Below are positions 19,035 through 27,865 of a stretch of DNA of 64,000 nt, one piece after another. The DNA lies in contig CAWJPL010000016.1 in assembly GCA_963844695.1 (NCBI GenBank), forward strand, positions 186,001-250,000. Direction: 5' to 3'. The translations under genes and the position numbers were made by a program. A model generated the notes under the pieces. It did no database searches. It was not told where the DNA came from and worked only from the letters and a program-made list of their open reading frames with translations. Within the stretch, counting starts at the first letter, position 1. Each line of letters starts with the position of its first letter. The stretch comes from RYN-230 sp963844695. GTDB lineage: Bacteria; Actinomycetota; Actinomycetes; Streptosporangiales; Streptosporangiaceae.

Positions 19035-19808
19035 GTGAGCGAATACCCGACGCAGCGCCTGCCGATCCAGAACGGGAACGACGGCGGGTCGTACGGTGGC
19101 TCCTTCGAGGACGGCCGTTCCCGCGCCCCCCGGCGGCGGCGCCGCCGCTGGCCGGTCATCCTGCTCGTGACCATCGTGGCGCTGGCCGTCCTGTTCGTGA
19201 TCGTCGACCGGGTGGCCGTCCGCATCGCGGACAACGAGTTCGCCACCCAGATCCAGAAGCAGGGCTTCAGCTCCAAGCCGGACGTGTCGATCCAGGGCTT
19301 CCCATTCCTCACCCAGCTGGCGGCCCGCGACTTCCAGGACGTTCACATCACCGCCACCGACGAGAAGGTCGGGCCGGTGACCATCGACGACATCAACGCG
19401 ACCATGAAGAACATCAAGCTCACCTCCGGCTTTAGCAGCGGCACCGTGGCCAGCATCGACGGCACCGGGCTGATCACGTTCGGCAGCCTGGCCAAGGCCG
19501 GGTCCAGCGCGGCCGGGGTGGCCGACCTGAAGATCTCCCGGAAGAGCGACGACGAGGCGAAGATCACCGCCAACGTGGCCGGCATCTTCTCGGACAGCGG
19601 CGTAGCCCGGGTGACCCAGTCGGGCAACAAGATCCACGTCAAGCTCATCTCGGCCGGCGGGCTCCCGACCTCGCTGCTGGGCAGCCTGGGCAGCTTCACG
19701 ATCCCGCTGCCCAAACTGCCGCTGGGCATGACGCTGCAGAGCATCACGCTCACGTCACAGGGTGCCCTGGTGCACATCACCGGGCACGACATCCCGTTCG
19801 GGAACTGA
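19035..19808 (+). CDS. DUF2993 protein (LmeA-like), membrane-anchored
   Basis: The 257-residue protein has a charged cytoplasmic segment rich in Arg (SRAPRRRRRRWP), one membrane helix (VILLVTIVALAVLFVIVD, about residues 40-60) and a DUF2993 domain. The domain holds the family's IQGFPFLTQLAARDFQDVHI motif and ends ALVHITGHDIPF. DUF2993 includes mycobacterial LmeA, a phosphatidylinositol-mannoside-binding periplasmic protein needed for lipomannan elongation, and the fold belongs to lipid-carrying beta-taco/SMP-like domains. The GTG at 19035 is preferred (GGCGG upstream, and MSEYPTQRLPIQN is a typical start); an ATG at 18993 is less likely. A role in moving or protecting envelope lipids is inference. 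Confidence 0.85.
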   Translation: MSEYPTQRLPIQNGNDGGSYGGSFEDGRSRAPRRRRRRWPVILLVTIVALAVLFVIVDRVAVRIADNEFATQIQKQGFSSKPDVSIQGFPFLTQLAARDFQDVHITATDEKVGPVTIDDINATMKNIKLTSGFSSGTVASIDGTGLITFGSLAKAGSSAAGVADLKISRKSDDEAKITANVAGIFSDSGVARVTQSGNKIHVKLISAGGLPTSLLGSLGSFTIPLPKLPLGMTLQSITLTSQGALVHITGHDIPFGN

Positions 19809-19937
19809 CCTGGCCGGGGCCCGCGCACGGGCCTCAGCCACGGCCCCGCGCGGGCCTCAGCGGGCCCCGGCCGGCTTTCCGCCCGGTCCGCTGGCTAGCG
19901 CACACCCCAACGCCGGCTTACCATCGCGGTCGTGGCC

Positions 19938-22281
19938 ATGATGTTCGGCGTCGTCAAGCGCCTGCTACTGGGACGCCCAGTACGCAGTGACCGACTCGGT
20001 CACACCCTGCTCCCCAAGCGGATCGCGCTGCCCGTGTTCGCCAGCGACGCGCTCTCCTCCGTCGCCTACGCGACCGAGGAGATCCTGATCGTGCTGTCGG
20101 TCGGGGGCATCGCGTTCTTCCACTACACCCCGTACATCGCGCTCGCGGTGGGCCTGCTCATGCTGGTCGTGGTCGCGTCCTACCGGCAGAACGTGCACGC
20201 CTACCCGTCTGGTGGCGGGGACTACGAGGTAGCGACCACCAACCTCGGCCCCCGGATAGGCCTGGTCGTGGCCAGCGCCCTGATGGTCAACTACACGCTG
20301 ACCGTGGCGGTGTCGGTGTCCGCCGGGGTGGCCAACCTGGCCTCGGCCTTCCCCGCCCTGGACTCGCGGGTGACGCTCATCGCCGTGGTCGTGGTGGCGA
20401 CCATCGCGCTGATCAACTTGCGCGGGGTGCGGGAGTCGGGCACCGCGTTCGCGATCCCCACCTACTGCTTCATCGCCGTGGTCACGCTGCTGATCATCTG
20501 GGGTGTCTTCCGGCTCGGGCTCGGCCATCACCTGGAGTCTGACAGCGCCAACTACCGGATCAAGACATCCCGCGAGTTCACCGGGGTCGCCCTGATCTTC
20601 CTGCTGCTGCGCGCGTTCTCCTCGGGCTGCACCGCCCTGACCGGGGTCGAGGCGATCAGCAACGGCGTCCCCGCGTTCCGCAAGCCCAAGAGCAAGAACG
20701 CAGCCACCACGCTGGCCCTGCTCGGCGTGATCGCGGTGTCGATGTTCGCCGGGGTCACGGCGCTGGCCCTGGCCAGCCACGTGCACTACGCCCCCGCGCA
20801 GGACCTGATCGGGATGCCCCCCGGCACCACCCAGCGCACCGTCATCGCCCAGGTCGGGCGGGCGGTGTTCGGCGACACCTCGCCGCTGTTCTACGTGCTG
20901 CAGCTGTTCACCGCGCTGATCCTGGTGCTCGCCGCGAACACCGCGTTCAACGGCTTCCCGGTGCTGGCCTCGATCCTGTCCCGGGACGGGAACATGCCCC
21001 GCCAGCTGCACAACCGCGGCGACCGGCTGGCCTACAGCAACGGCATCCTGCTGCTGGCCGGGTTCGCGATCCTGCTGATCGTGGTGTTCCAGGCCTCCCC
21101 CACCCGGCTGATCCAGCTCTACATCATCGGCGTGTTCGTGTCGTTCGTGTGCAGCCAGACCGGGATGATCCGGCACTGGAACCGGCTGCTGCGCGACCAG
21201 ACCGACAAGGCCACCCGCCGGCACATGCTCCGGTCCCGGACGATCAACACGATCGGCGCCTGCGTCACCGCGGTCGTCCTGGTCATCGTCCTGATCAGCA
21301 AGTTCGCCAGCGGGGCCTGGATCGTCGTGGTGGCCATGCCGATCATCTGGCTGACCATGCGCGGCATCCATAAGCACTACGACAAGGTCGCGGTCGAGCT
21401 CACCCCGCCGCAGGAGCTCGAGGAGCTCGCCCTCACCCTGCCGGCCCGCAACCGCTCCATCGTCCTGGTCTCCAAGCTGCACCTGCCGACCCTGCGGGCG
21501 CTGGCCTACGCCCGGGCCACCCAGCCGAGCCACCTCGAGGCGGTCACGGTGGACGTGGACGAGGCGGACACGCTCCGGCTGAAGGAGGAGTGGGAGCGGG
21601 CGGGCATCCCGGTGCCGCTGACCGTGGTCGCCTCGCCGTACCGGGAGATCACCCGGCCGGTGATGGGCGTACGTCAAGCGGCTGCGCCGGGAAAGCCCCC
21701 GCGACATCGTCACCGTGTATATCCCGGAGTACGTGCTGGGGCACTGGTGGGAGCAGTTGCTGCACAACCAGAGCGCGCTGCGGCTGAAGTCCCGGCTGCT
21801 GCTGCTGCCCGGCGTGGTCGTGGCCAGCGTGCCCTACCAGCTGCGGTCCGCGGCGGACCGCTACCCGTCGGGGGTCCAGCTGCCGACGACGATCGCAGAC
21901 CCGGCGCATGCGGGCGGGGCCGACGCCATGCCGCCGCTGCAGAAGCTGACCGCCGACCCGGACGCGCTGCACGCGGCCGACCTGCAGGCCGAGTGCCTCG
22001 ACGAGGGAGCGACCCCGATCGCCGACACCGTCGCCCACGACTACGTGGACGTGGCGGGCACGCTGCGCACCGTCACCCTCCGCCCGCGGGGCACCAGCCT
22101 CACCATGGAGGCGGACCTGTGGGACGGGACCGGCAGCGTCACCCTGATCTGGCTGGGCCGCCGGGACATCCCGGGGATCCGGCCCGGACGGCGGATCACG
22201 GTGCACGGGCGGGTGGCCCAGGTCAAGGACGAGCGGACCATCTACAACCCCAGCTACCAGCTCCAGCCCGGCCCCGACTGA
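19938..22281 (+). CDS. APC-family amino-acid permease, frame interrupted, continuous with an OB-fold domain
   Basis: The first 580 or so residues are an APC superfamily transporter: LPKRIALPVFASDALSSVAYATEEIL in TM1, YPSGGGDYEVA in TM2-3, and a total of 12 helices. A C-terminal cytosolic domain follows (VAVELTPPQELEEL, VSKLHLPTLRAL, VDVDEADTLRLKEEW). At about 21667 the frame shifts, and the family's ending continues as YVKRLRRESPRDIVTVYIPEYVLGHWWEQLLHNQ. No stop codon separates this from the OB-fold domain that is normally a separate neighbouring gene, so the corrected reading predicts a fusion. The start is the ATG at 19938, with a weak ribosome binding site. Substrate unknown; the family imports amino acids or polyamines. 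Confidence 0.8.
21928..22281 (+). CDS. OB-fold nucleic-acid-binding domain protein
   Basis: The segment beginning MPPLQKLTADPDAL and continuing through ECLDEGATPIADT, VAGTLRTVTLRPRG, VTLIWLGRRDIPGIRPG and RTIYNPSYQL is the actinobacterial OB-fold protein usually encoded beside this permease. It is about 117 residues long from the ATG at 21928, which is in the same frame as the permease tail. The upstream Shine-Dalgarno is weak. It is therefore either a separate gene whose upstream stop has been lost or miscalled, or a true C-terminal domain of the permease. Such OB domains resemble the anticodon- or RecG-type nucleic-acid binders. Function unknown. Confidence 0.7.
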   Translation: MPPLQKLTADPDALHAADLQAECLDEGATPIADTVAHDYVDVAGTLRTVTLRPRGTSLTMEADLWDGTGSVTLIWLGRRDIPGIRPGRRITVHGRVAQVKDERTIYNPSYQLQPGPD

Positions 22282-22313
22282 AGTTACAGCGCTCACTCGC
22301 CGGCGAGGCGGGG

Positions 22314-22328
22314 CCCGCCGAAGGCGGG
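22314..22328. terminator. Short bidirectional terminator
   Basis: CCCGCC-GAA-GGCGGG forms a 6-bp stem with a three-base loop in the gap between the convergent permease/OB gene and kdpE. The position fits a shared terminator, but the stem is short. Confidence 0.35.
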
Positions 22329-22376
22329 TTCCCGCGGAGTCGGCGACTTACCCGGCACGTGCGGCACCCGGTCTGC

Positions 22377-23090
22377 CTACCGGGGCGGGCCGTTGGGGGT
22401 TCCGGGGGCTCGGGCCCCCGGGCTAAATCTATAGCCCATACCGGGCTCAGTCAGCAGGTAACGGGGCTGAGACGGGTCGGGCTCCAGCTTGCGCCGCAGG
22501 TGAGCGACGTGGACCCGGAGGTAGTTCGCCTCGGTCTGGTACTGCGGCCCCCACACCTCCCGGAGTAGCTGCTTCTGGGTGACGAGACGGTTTTCGTTGC
22601 GGACCAGGATTTCCAGCAGCGACCACTCGGTGGGGGTCAGCCGGACGTCACCGTCACCACGGATGACGCGCTTGGCCGCCAGGTCCACGGTGAAGTCCGG
22701 GGTCGCCAGCACCGGTTCGTCGGGGGCGGGCGTCGCCCGCCGGACCGCCGCGCGGAGCCGGGCGAGCAACTCGTTCATCCCGAACGGCTTGGTTACGTAG
22801 TCGTCCGCGCCGGCGTCCAGGGCGGCCACCTTCTGGACCTCCTGCCCCCACGCGGACAGGACGATGATCGGCGTGTTCGTCCAGCCGCGCACGCCCCTGA
22901 TCACCTCGGTGCCGTCCATGTCGGGCAGGCCGAGGTCGAGGATCAGCACGTCCGGGTGGTCCCGGGCCATCGCGGCCAGCCCGGACGCGCCGTCCGCCGC
23001 GGTACTGACCTCGTACTTGCGGGCGGTGAGGTTGATCCGCAGGGCGCGCAGGATCGGTTCCTCGTCGTCGATGACGAGGACCCTGGTCAT
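22377..23090 (-). CDS. kdpE: KdpE-like response regulator
   Basis: The 237-residue OmpR/PhoB-type regulator has an N-terminal receiver domain with acidic pocket DDEEP, phospho-acceptor Asp near 52 in ILDLGLPDMDG, conserved Ser/Thr and KPF lysine in DDYVTKPFGMNELLARLRAAVRR. A winged-helix DNA-binding domain follows (LTPTEWSLLEILVRNENRLVTQKQLLREVWG, then YLRVHVAHLRRKLEPDPSQPRYLLTEPGMGYRF). These are close to KdpE. The ATG at 23090 begins 11 bp after the kdpD-like stop. In the Kdp paradigm it activates the K+-ATPase operon, but no kdpFABC is in this window. Confidence 0.88.
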   Translation of the reverse strand: MTRVLVIDDEEPILRALRINLTARKYEVSTAADGASGLAAMARDHPDVLILDLGLPDMDGTEVIRGVRGWTNTPIIVLSAWGQEVQKVAALDAGADDYVTKPFGMNELLARLRAAVRRATPAPDEPVLATPDFTVDLAAKRVIRGDGDVRLTPTEWSLLEILVRNENRLVTQKQLLREVWGPQYQTEANYLRVHVAHLRRKLEPDPSQPRYLLTEPGMGYRFSPGARAPGTPNGPPR

Positions 23091-23100
23091 AGCCGGGTGG

Positions 23101-24951
23101 TCACTGCTCGGCGGGCGCGGCCGACGCGGCGGGGGCCGCCGCACCCGGCAGGCTCACCTGGACCGTCAGCCCCCCGCCCGGCGTGTCGGCGGCGTGGATC
23201 GTGCCGCCCATCGCCTCCAGGAAACCCTTGGCCACGGCGAGCCCCAGCCCGACGCCGTTTCCCGTGGCGCGCTCGCCGAGCCGCTCAAACGGCTCGAACA
23301 TGCGCGCCTTGAACTCGTCCGGGACGCCCGGGCCGTGGTCGCACACCTCCAGCAGCACGCTGGGGCCGGCCGACCAGGCCCGCAGCTCGGGCGGCCGGCC
23401 TGCCGGGGAATGGGCCAGCGCGTTGGAGAACAGGTTGGCCAGTACCCGTTCCAGCAGCACCGGATCCGTGCGTACCAGGGCCAGGTCGTCCGGCACCGCG
23501 ATCCGCACGCTGCTGGCCGGGGCCAGCCCGAGCAGGGCGGCCGGCGCGACTTCCTCGACGGACGTGGGCCGCAGGAACGGCTGCAGCGACCCGGTGGCCA
23601 GCCGGCTCATGTCCAGCAGGTTGCCGATCAGGGCGTCCAGCCGGTCCGCCCCGTCCTCGATGGTCGCGAGCAGCGCCGCCTCGTCGGCCGGGGTCCACTG
23701 CACGTCGGTCTGCCGCAGCGTGCTGACGCTGGCCTTGATCGAGGCCAGCGGGGTACGCAGGTCGTGGCTGACCGCGGCGAGCAGCGCGGTGCGCATCCGG
23801 TTCCCCTCGGCCAGCGCCTCGGCCTGGGCCGCCTGGGTGCGCAGCCGGTCCCGGTCCAGTGCCGCGCCGGCCTGGGCGGCGAACCCGTCCAGCAGCCGGG
23901 CCGTGATGGGCCGGGTCTGCCCCGCGACGATCAGGGCGACAGTGTCGCTGACTGGGACGTGGGTGGCCAGCGCCTCCGGCGAGGCGGACCCGCTGACCGC
24001 GACGCTCACCCACTGGTCCCGGACCCGCTCGGCCAGTTCGGCCCGGCCGCCCCAGGCGCTGGTCAGGTGATCGAGCACCGCGGTAGGCGTGTCGGCCCCG
24101 CCCAGCACGGTCTGGGCCAGCCCGAGCAGGGACGCGGCCTCGCCGGCGCTGCGGGCCGCCAGCACCTGCCGGCGCGCGGCCAGGTGGACCACGCTGCTGA
24201 CGGTCACCGCCACGGTCACGAACAGCAGCAGCGCCAGCATGTTGCGGGGCTCGGCGATGGTCAGCGTGTGCAGGGGCTTGGTGAAGTACCAGTTGAGCAG
24301 CAGGCTCGCGGTGATAGCGGCGAGCACGGCGGGCCAGAAGCCGCCGACGATCGCCACCGCGACCACGGCCACCAGGTAGAGCAGCAGGTCGTTGGCGAGG
24401 TCCAGGTCCGGGCGCAGCGCCACCAGCAGCGCCGTGAGCAGCGGCAGCCCCGCTGCCACCAGGAGGATCCCGGCGAGCTGCCGCCGGCCCCGCAGGCCAG
24501 CCCGCACGGTACCGGCCGCCAGCCCGGTCAGCCCGGCCCAGCCCGCCTCGCCGCCCGCAGGCCGCTCGCCATGGACACGCACAACCCCTAGTCTGAACGA
24601 CGATGCGAGCCAGCGCACCATCAGGCCGGCGCCGACCCCGGCCAGGACGCACCCGGCCATGACCACCGCGGCGCGCGCGGCCACCGGCCCGGTCATCCTC
24701 AGCTGGGCGTACGGCGGGCGGGAGAAGCCCACCACGGTCAGCCAGCCGATCACCCCGAGCACGGGCGCGACCAGCGGCTCGGACACGGCGGAGATGGACA
24801 GGACTACCACCGCGGCGATGACGAGCACCCCGGTGGCCGGGAGACGGCCGCCCAGCCCGGCGGCGAGCGCGCCGGTCACGAGCAGCGCGGTGAAGCCGGC
24901 GGGCAACGCGAAGTGCGCCGCCAGTCCACGGGGCGTCCGGTTACGGTCCAT
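23101..24951 (-). CDS. KdpD-like sensor histidine kinase lacking the N-terminal KdpD/USP domains
   Basis: The 616-residue kinase has paired N-terminal helices, an Arg-rich juncture, then the DUF4118 four-helix sensor (LLVAAGLPLLTALLVALRPD, LLLYLVAVVAVAIVGGFWPAVLAA, NWYFTKPLHTLTIAEPRNMLALLLFV). A GAF-like segment follows, then the H-box AVSHDLRTPLASIKAS, N-box LFSNALAHSPAG and G-boxes CDHGPGVPDE and GVGLGLAVAKGFLEAMGG. Full KdpD proteins are about 850-900 residues and begin with a roughly 370-residue cytoplasmic sensor; that part is replaced here by an extra membrane region. It is the first gene of a two-gene operon with the response regulator. The ligand could be turgor or K+, as for DUF4118 kinases, but this is inference. 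Confidence 0.88.
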   Translation of the reverse strand: MDRNRTPRGLAAHFALPAGFTALLVTGALAAGLGGRLPATGVLVIAAVVVLSISAVSEPLVAPVLGVIGWLTVVGFSRPPYAQLRMTGPVAARAAVVMAGCVLAGVGAGLMVRWLASSFRLGVVRVHGERPAGGEAGWAGLTGLAAGTVRAGLRGRRQLAGILLVAAGLPLLTALLVALRPDLDLANDLLLYLVAVVAVAIVGGFWPAVLAAITASLLLNWYFTKPLHTLTIAEPRNMLALLLFVTVAVTVSSVVHLAARRQVLAARSAGEAASLLGLAQTVLGGADTPTAVLDHLTSAWGGRAELAERVRDQWVSVAVSGSASPEALATHVPVSDTVALIVAGQTRPITARLLDGFAAQAGAALDRDRLRTQAAQAEALAEGNRMRTALLAAVSHDLRTPLASIKASVSTLRQTDVQWTPADEAALLATIEDGADRLDALIGNLLDMSRLATGSLQPFLRPTSVEEVAPAALLGLAPASSVRIAVPDDLALVRTDPVLLERVLANLFSNALAHSPAGRPPELRAWSAGPSVLLEVCDHGPGVPDEFKARMFEPFERLGERATGNGVGLGLAVAKGFLEAMGGTIHAADTPGGGLTVQVSLPGAAAPAASAAPAEQ

Positions 24952-25001
24952 CGCAGCCAGCTTCGCCTGCGCGGGCTCACTCAGAGCTGATCTTCACATG
25001 G

Positions 25002-25044
25002 CCTTAACGCCCGGACACAAGACCTTAACGCCCCCCTAACGCCC
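25002..25044 (-). promoter_or_regulatory. Three CCTTAACGCCC-type direct repeats upstream of kdpD
   Basis: CCTTAACGCCC occurs at 25002-25012 and 25023-25033, with CCTAACGCCC at 25035-25044. They lie about 50-90 bp upstream of the sensor kinase start. The 21-bp spacing between the first two equals two helical turns, as expected for tandem OmpR-type response-regulator sites. Autoregulation by the adjacent KdpE-like protein is an inference. Confidence 0.4.
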
Positions 25045-25185
25045 GTGCGCGCTCAGCGACGCCTCTCGGTCCAGGGCCACTCCCCGTGTTCGCACCGCGG
25101 CTTCCAGTCCACGCTTCCAGCCCGCGCTTCAGGGCCAGGGACAGCGGGATCAATCGATCGTGCATCCAGCAACCTCAGTTGATCA

Positions 25186-26722
25186 TCAGGCGATCGGGGG
25201 AGCTGACGGGATGGGTGGGGCTGGGGAGGCAGCTGAGGCCAGCGCGACTGGGGGTGAAGTGGCTGATGGGGCCGATGATGCAGTTGGGGGTGAGGCGGCT
25301 GGAATGGGAGGCGGGCGGCGGACGAAGGCGGCTGCGGTGGCGGCCAGGACGGCGGCCCCGGCCATGATCAGCCACAGGTGCCGGAACGCGGTCTCAGCGC
25401 CGGCTGCGGTGGCCGGGATCCCGATGATGGTGACCAGCACGGCCACGCCGAGCGCGGAGGCGACCTGGCGGGCCATGTTCACCAGGGCGGACCCGGTGCC
25501 GAACCGGGCGGCCGGCAGCGCCGTGGTGCTCGCGCTCATCAGCGTGGGCAGCGTGAGCCCGACGCCCATCCCGGTCAGCAGCATGCTGGGCAGCATGCCC
25601 ACGGCGTAGTTGGGGACGACGCTGATCGAGAAGACCCGCCAGAGCAGCCCGGCCGCGAACAGCAGGTTCCCGGCCGCCGCGACCGGCGCGGAGCCGATCC
25701 GCCGGGCCAGCGGGCCCGGCCCCGACCGCGAGGGCCGGCACCATGGCCGGGCCGGGGGCGATGGCCAGGCCGGTGCGCAGCGCCGAGTAGTGCCAGACCG
25801 TCTGGCACCACAGCACGTTGGACAGCAGCATCGCGGCGAACCCGATGCTGAAGACGAAGAGCGCCGCGGTGGCCGACCGGAAGGCCGGGATGCGCAGCAG
25901 GTGCAACTCGACCAGCGGCCGCTCGTGGTGCGAGCAGCGCCACAGGAACCAGGCGATCACCACCGCCGCCCCGCCCAGCAGGGCGATGACCCCAGCCGAG
26001 GACCAGCCCCAGGTCGGGCCCTCCACCAGGCCGCCAGTCACCCCGCCGATCCCGGCGGTGAGCAGCACCACGCCGAGGAGGTCGGGAAGCCGCTCGTTGT
26101 CCCGGGCCGGCGGGTGCGGCAGCACCCGGACCCCGGCCAGCAGCGCGGCCGCCCCGATCGGCAGGTTGACCAGGAACACCCACCGCCAGTCCAGCTGGAC
26201 CAGCAGCCCGCCGACCACCGGGCCCAGGGCCGCCGAGACACCGCCGACCGCGGCCCAGGCCCGGACCCGGCCGGGCCGCTTGTCTGGCGGGGTGGCCGCG
26301 AGCAGCAGCGCCAGCGAGGTCGGGATCAGCGCCGCCGCCCCCGCGGCCTGCACGACCCGCGCCGCGACCAGGACAGCGAGGTCCGGTGCGGCGGCGCAGG
26401 CCGCCGACGCGAGCGTGAAGATCGCGATCCCGGCCAGGAACACCCGCCGCTGCCCGGTCCGGTCCCCCAGCCAGCCCGCCGGCACCAGCAGGGCGGCGAA
26501 CACGATGGCGTACGCGTTGAGAACCCAGGACAGCCCGGCCAGCGAGGCGCCACCGAAATCCCGCCCGATGCTGGGCAGCGCCACGTTCACGATGAACAGG
26601 TCCAGGTTGGACATGAAGATCGCGGCGACGACCACGGTGAACACGGCCCCGGGCCCCGCGCCGGGCCGGGCCGCCTGCTGGCCGCCGCTCCCCTGGGGGC
26701 TGCCCGCGGTTTGGGATTCCAA
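25186..26722 (-). CDS. MFS drug-efflux transporter, DHA2/EmrB type (frame interrupted)
   Basis: This is a 14-helix major facilitator. The first part (to about 25735) has LDLFIVNVALPSIGRDF in TM1, WVLNAYAIVFAALLVPAGWLGDRTGQRRVFL in TM2-3 and GPVVGGLLVQLDWRWVFLVNLPIG in motif C. The second part continues in another frame: MLLTGMGVGLTLPTLMSASTTALP, GSALVNMARQVASALGVAVLV and a final helix, then an Ala/Pro/Ser tail. The frame change near 25735 lies in a GC-rich run. The start is unclear: a TTG at 26722 is in frame and an ATG at 26729 is not. It diverges from the HxlR regulator 52 bp away, a common drug-efflux arrangement. Confidence 0.82.
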
Positions 26723-26749
26723 CTGTCATGGCAGAAGGGTAGCGGGAGT

Positions 26750-26768
26750 AGGTTTGATATGGCAACCT
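26750..26768. promoter_or_regulatory. Candidate HxlR operator
   Basis: An inverted repeat AGGTT/AACCT with a 9-bp spacer lies in the 52-bp gap between the MFS and HxlR genes and touches the HxlR ribosome binding site. Position and dyad symmetry fit an autoregulatory operator controlling both genes. The arms are short. Confidence 0.45.
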
Positions 26769-26774
26769 AGGAGT

Positions 26775-27341
26775 ATGTCTAGGACCACATCCGACCCCGG
26801 CTCCCCCAGCGCGGGACGTCTGGCCGACCCAGGGCGCCCGGGCGGGGACGGGCATCTGGCGCAGCCGGATCTGCCCGGCCGGCCTTGCTCAATCGCCCGG
26901 GCCCTCGATCTGGTCGGCGAGAAGTGGGCGCTGCTGGCGATCAGGGAGATCTCTTTCGGCAACCGCCGCTTCAACGAGATCGCGCGGAACACCGGGGCCC
27001 CCCGCGACCGGCTCGCGGCCCGGCTGCACAGCCTGGTCGAGGCCGGGATCCTGGAACGCCGGGAGTACCAGAGCACGCCGCCGCGCTCGGAGTACCGGCT
27101 GACGGCCGCGGGCCGGGATCTCACCCCGGTGCTCCGCTCCCTGGTGGCGTGGGGCGACCGCTGGGTCTCGGACGAGCCACCGGCCACGCTGATGCATGGC
27201 GATCACGAACTCGAGCAGGTGGTGGTCTGCCGCCACTGCGGCGCCGAGGCCCCCCACCAGGTCTCGGTCCAGGTGAACACCCCCGGCTGGGACGTGCGCG
27301 GACCTGCCGGGGCCGGCGCCCGGACCGGGCCGGGCAGCTGA
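26775..27341 (+). CDS. HxlR-family winged-helix transcriptional regulator
   Basis: The 188-residue protein has the HxlR signature CSIARALDLVGEKWALLAIREISFGNRRFNEI, followed by LAARLHSLVEAGILERREY and YRLTAAGRDLTPVLRSLVAWGDRW. A C-terminal extension with a CRHCG knuckle and QVSVQVNTPGWDV resembles the C-terminal part of larger HxlR proteins. The ATG at 26775 has AGGAG directly upstream. The regulator is divergent from the MFS pump, so it probably represses the pump in the absence of a drug. The reading frame ends in low-complexity GARTGPGS, right where the methyltransferase remnant begins. Confidence 0.88.
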   Translation: MSRTTSDPGSPSAGRLADPGRPGGDGHLAQPDLPGRPCSIARALDLVGEKWALLAIREISFGNRRFNEIARNTGAPRDRLAARLHSLVEAGILERREYQSTPPRSEYRLTAAGRDLTPVLRSLVAWGDRWVSDEPPATLMHGDHELEQVVVCRHCGAEAPHQVSVQVNTPGWDVRGPAGAGARTGPGS

Positions 27342-27747
27342 TCTTCGGTGATCTGGGCACGCTGCCCCCGGCGGCCCGGTATGACCTGGTCGTCGGCGTC
27401 CAGGTCTTCCAGCACGGCACCCGGGCCAGGCGCACCGGCACCTGGCCGCCGCGGCCGACCGGGTCAGGCCAGGCGGCCTGCTCTGCGTCCGGGTCAATGC
27501 TGCTGACACCGACATCGAACACGCGCACCGGCGATTCGAGGAGCATGACGACGGCAGCTTCTCGGTCCGCTACCGCAGCGGGCCCAAGGCCGGACTGGAC
27601 ATCCATTTCTTCGCCGCCGCCGAACTGACCGCGGTGGTGGGCGGCGCCTTCGACCCCGTGCTGCCACCCCGCCAGTACGTCACCTGGCGCACGCCACCCG
27701 GGCGGGGCCAGTGGTCGCAGTGGGAGGCCATCTGGCTGCGCCGCTGA
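27327..27747 (+). pseudogene. C-terminal remnant of a class I SAM methyltransferase
   Basis: Downstream of HxlR the sequence encodes the second half of a class I methyltransferase: GDLGTLPPAARYDLVVGVQVFQHG (motifs II-III region). After a frame change near 27415 it continues with HLAAAADRVRPGGLLCVRVN (post-motif), then AELTAVVGGAFDP and WSQWEAIWLRR at a TGA at 27745. The SAM-binding glycine motif I and the N-terminus are absent, and the coding begins within the HxlR tail. The join suggests a deletion that removed the gene's front, followed by a frameshift. Non-functional as a methyltransferase unless the missing part is elsewhere. Confidence 0.7.
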
Positions 27748-27865
27748 CGGCCCTGAAGCACGCCTGGGCCGCTGGGCTGGCGAGAGGGTCGCCAGAGCCT
27801 GCGGAACGACTGAGGCTTGCGGAACTACTCAGGGGCCTCAGGTTCGCTAGGACCTGCGGGACCGC

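Noticed and set aside
22377..24951. A complete kdp potassium system
   Set aside because: Neither kdpA, kdpB nor kdpC is visible on either side within the window.
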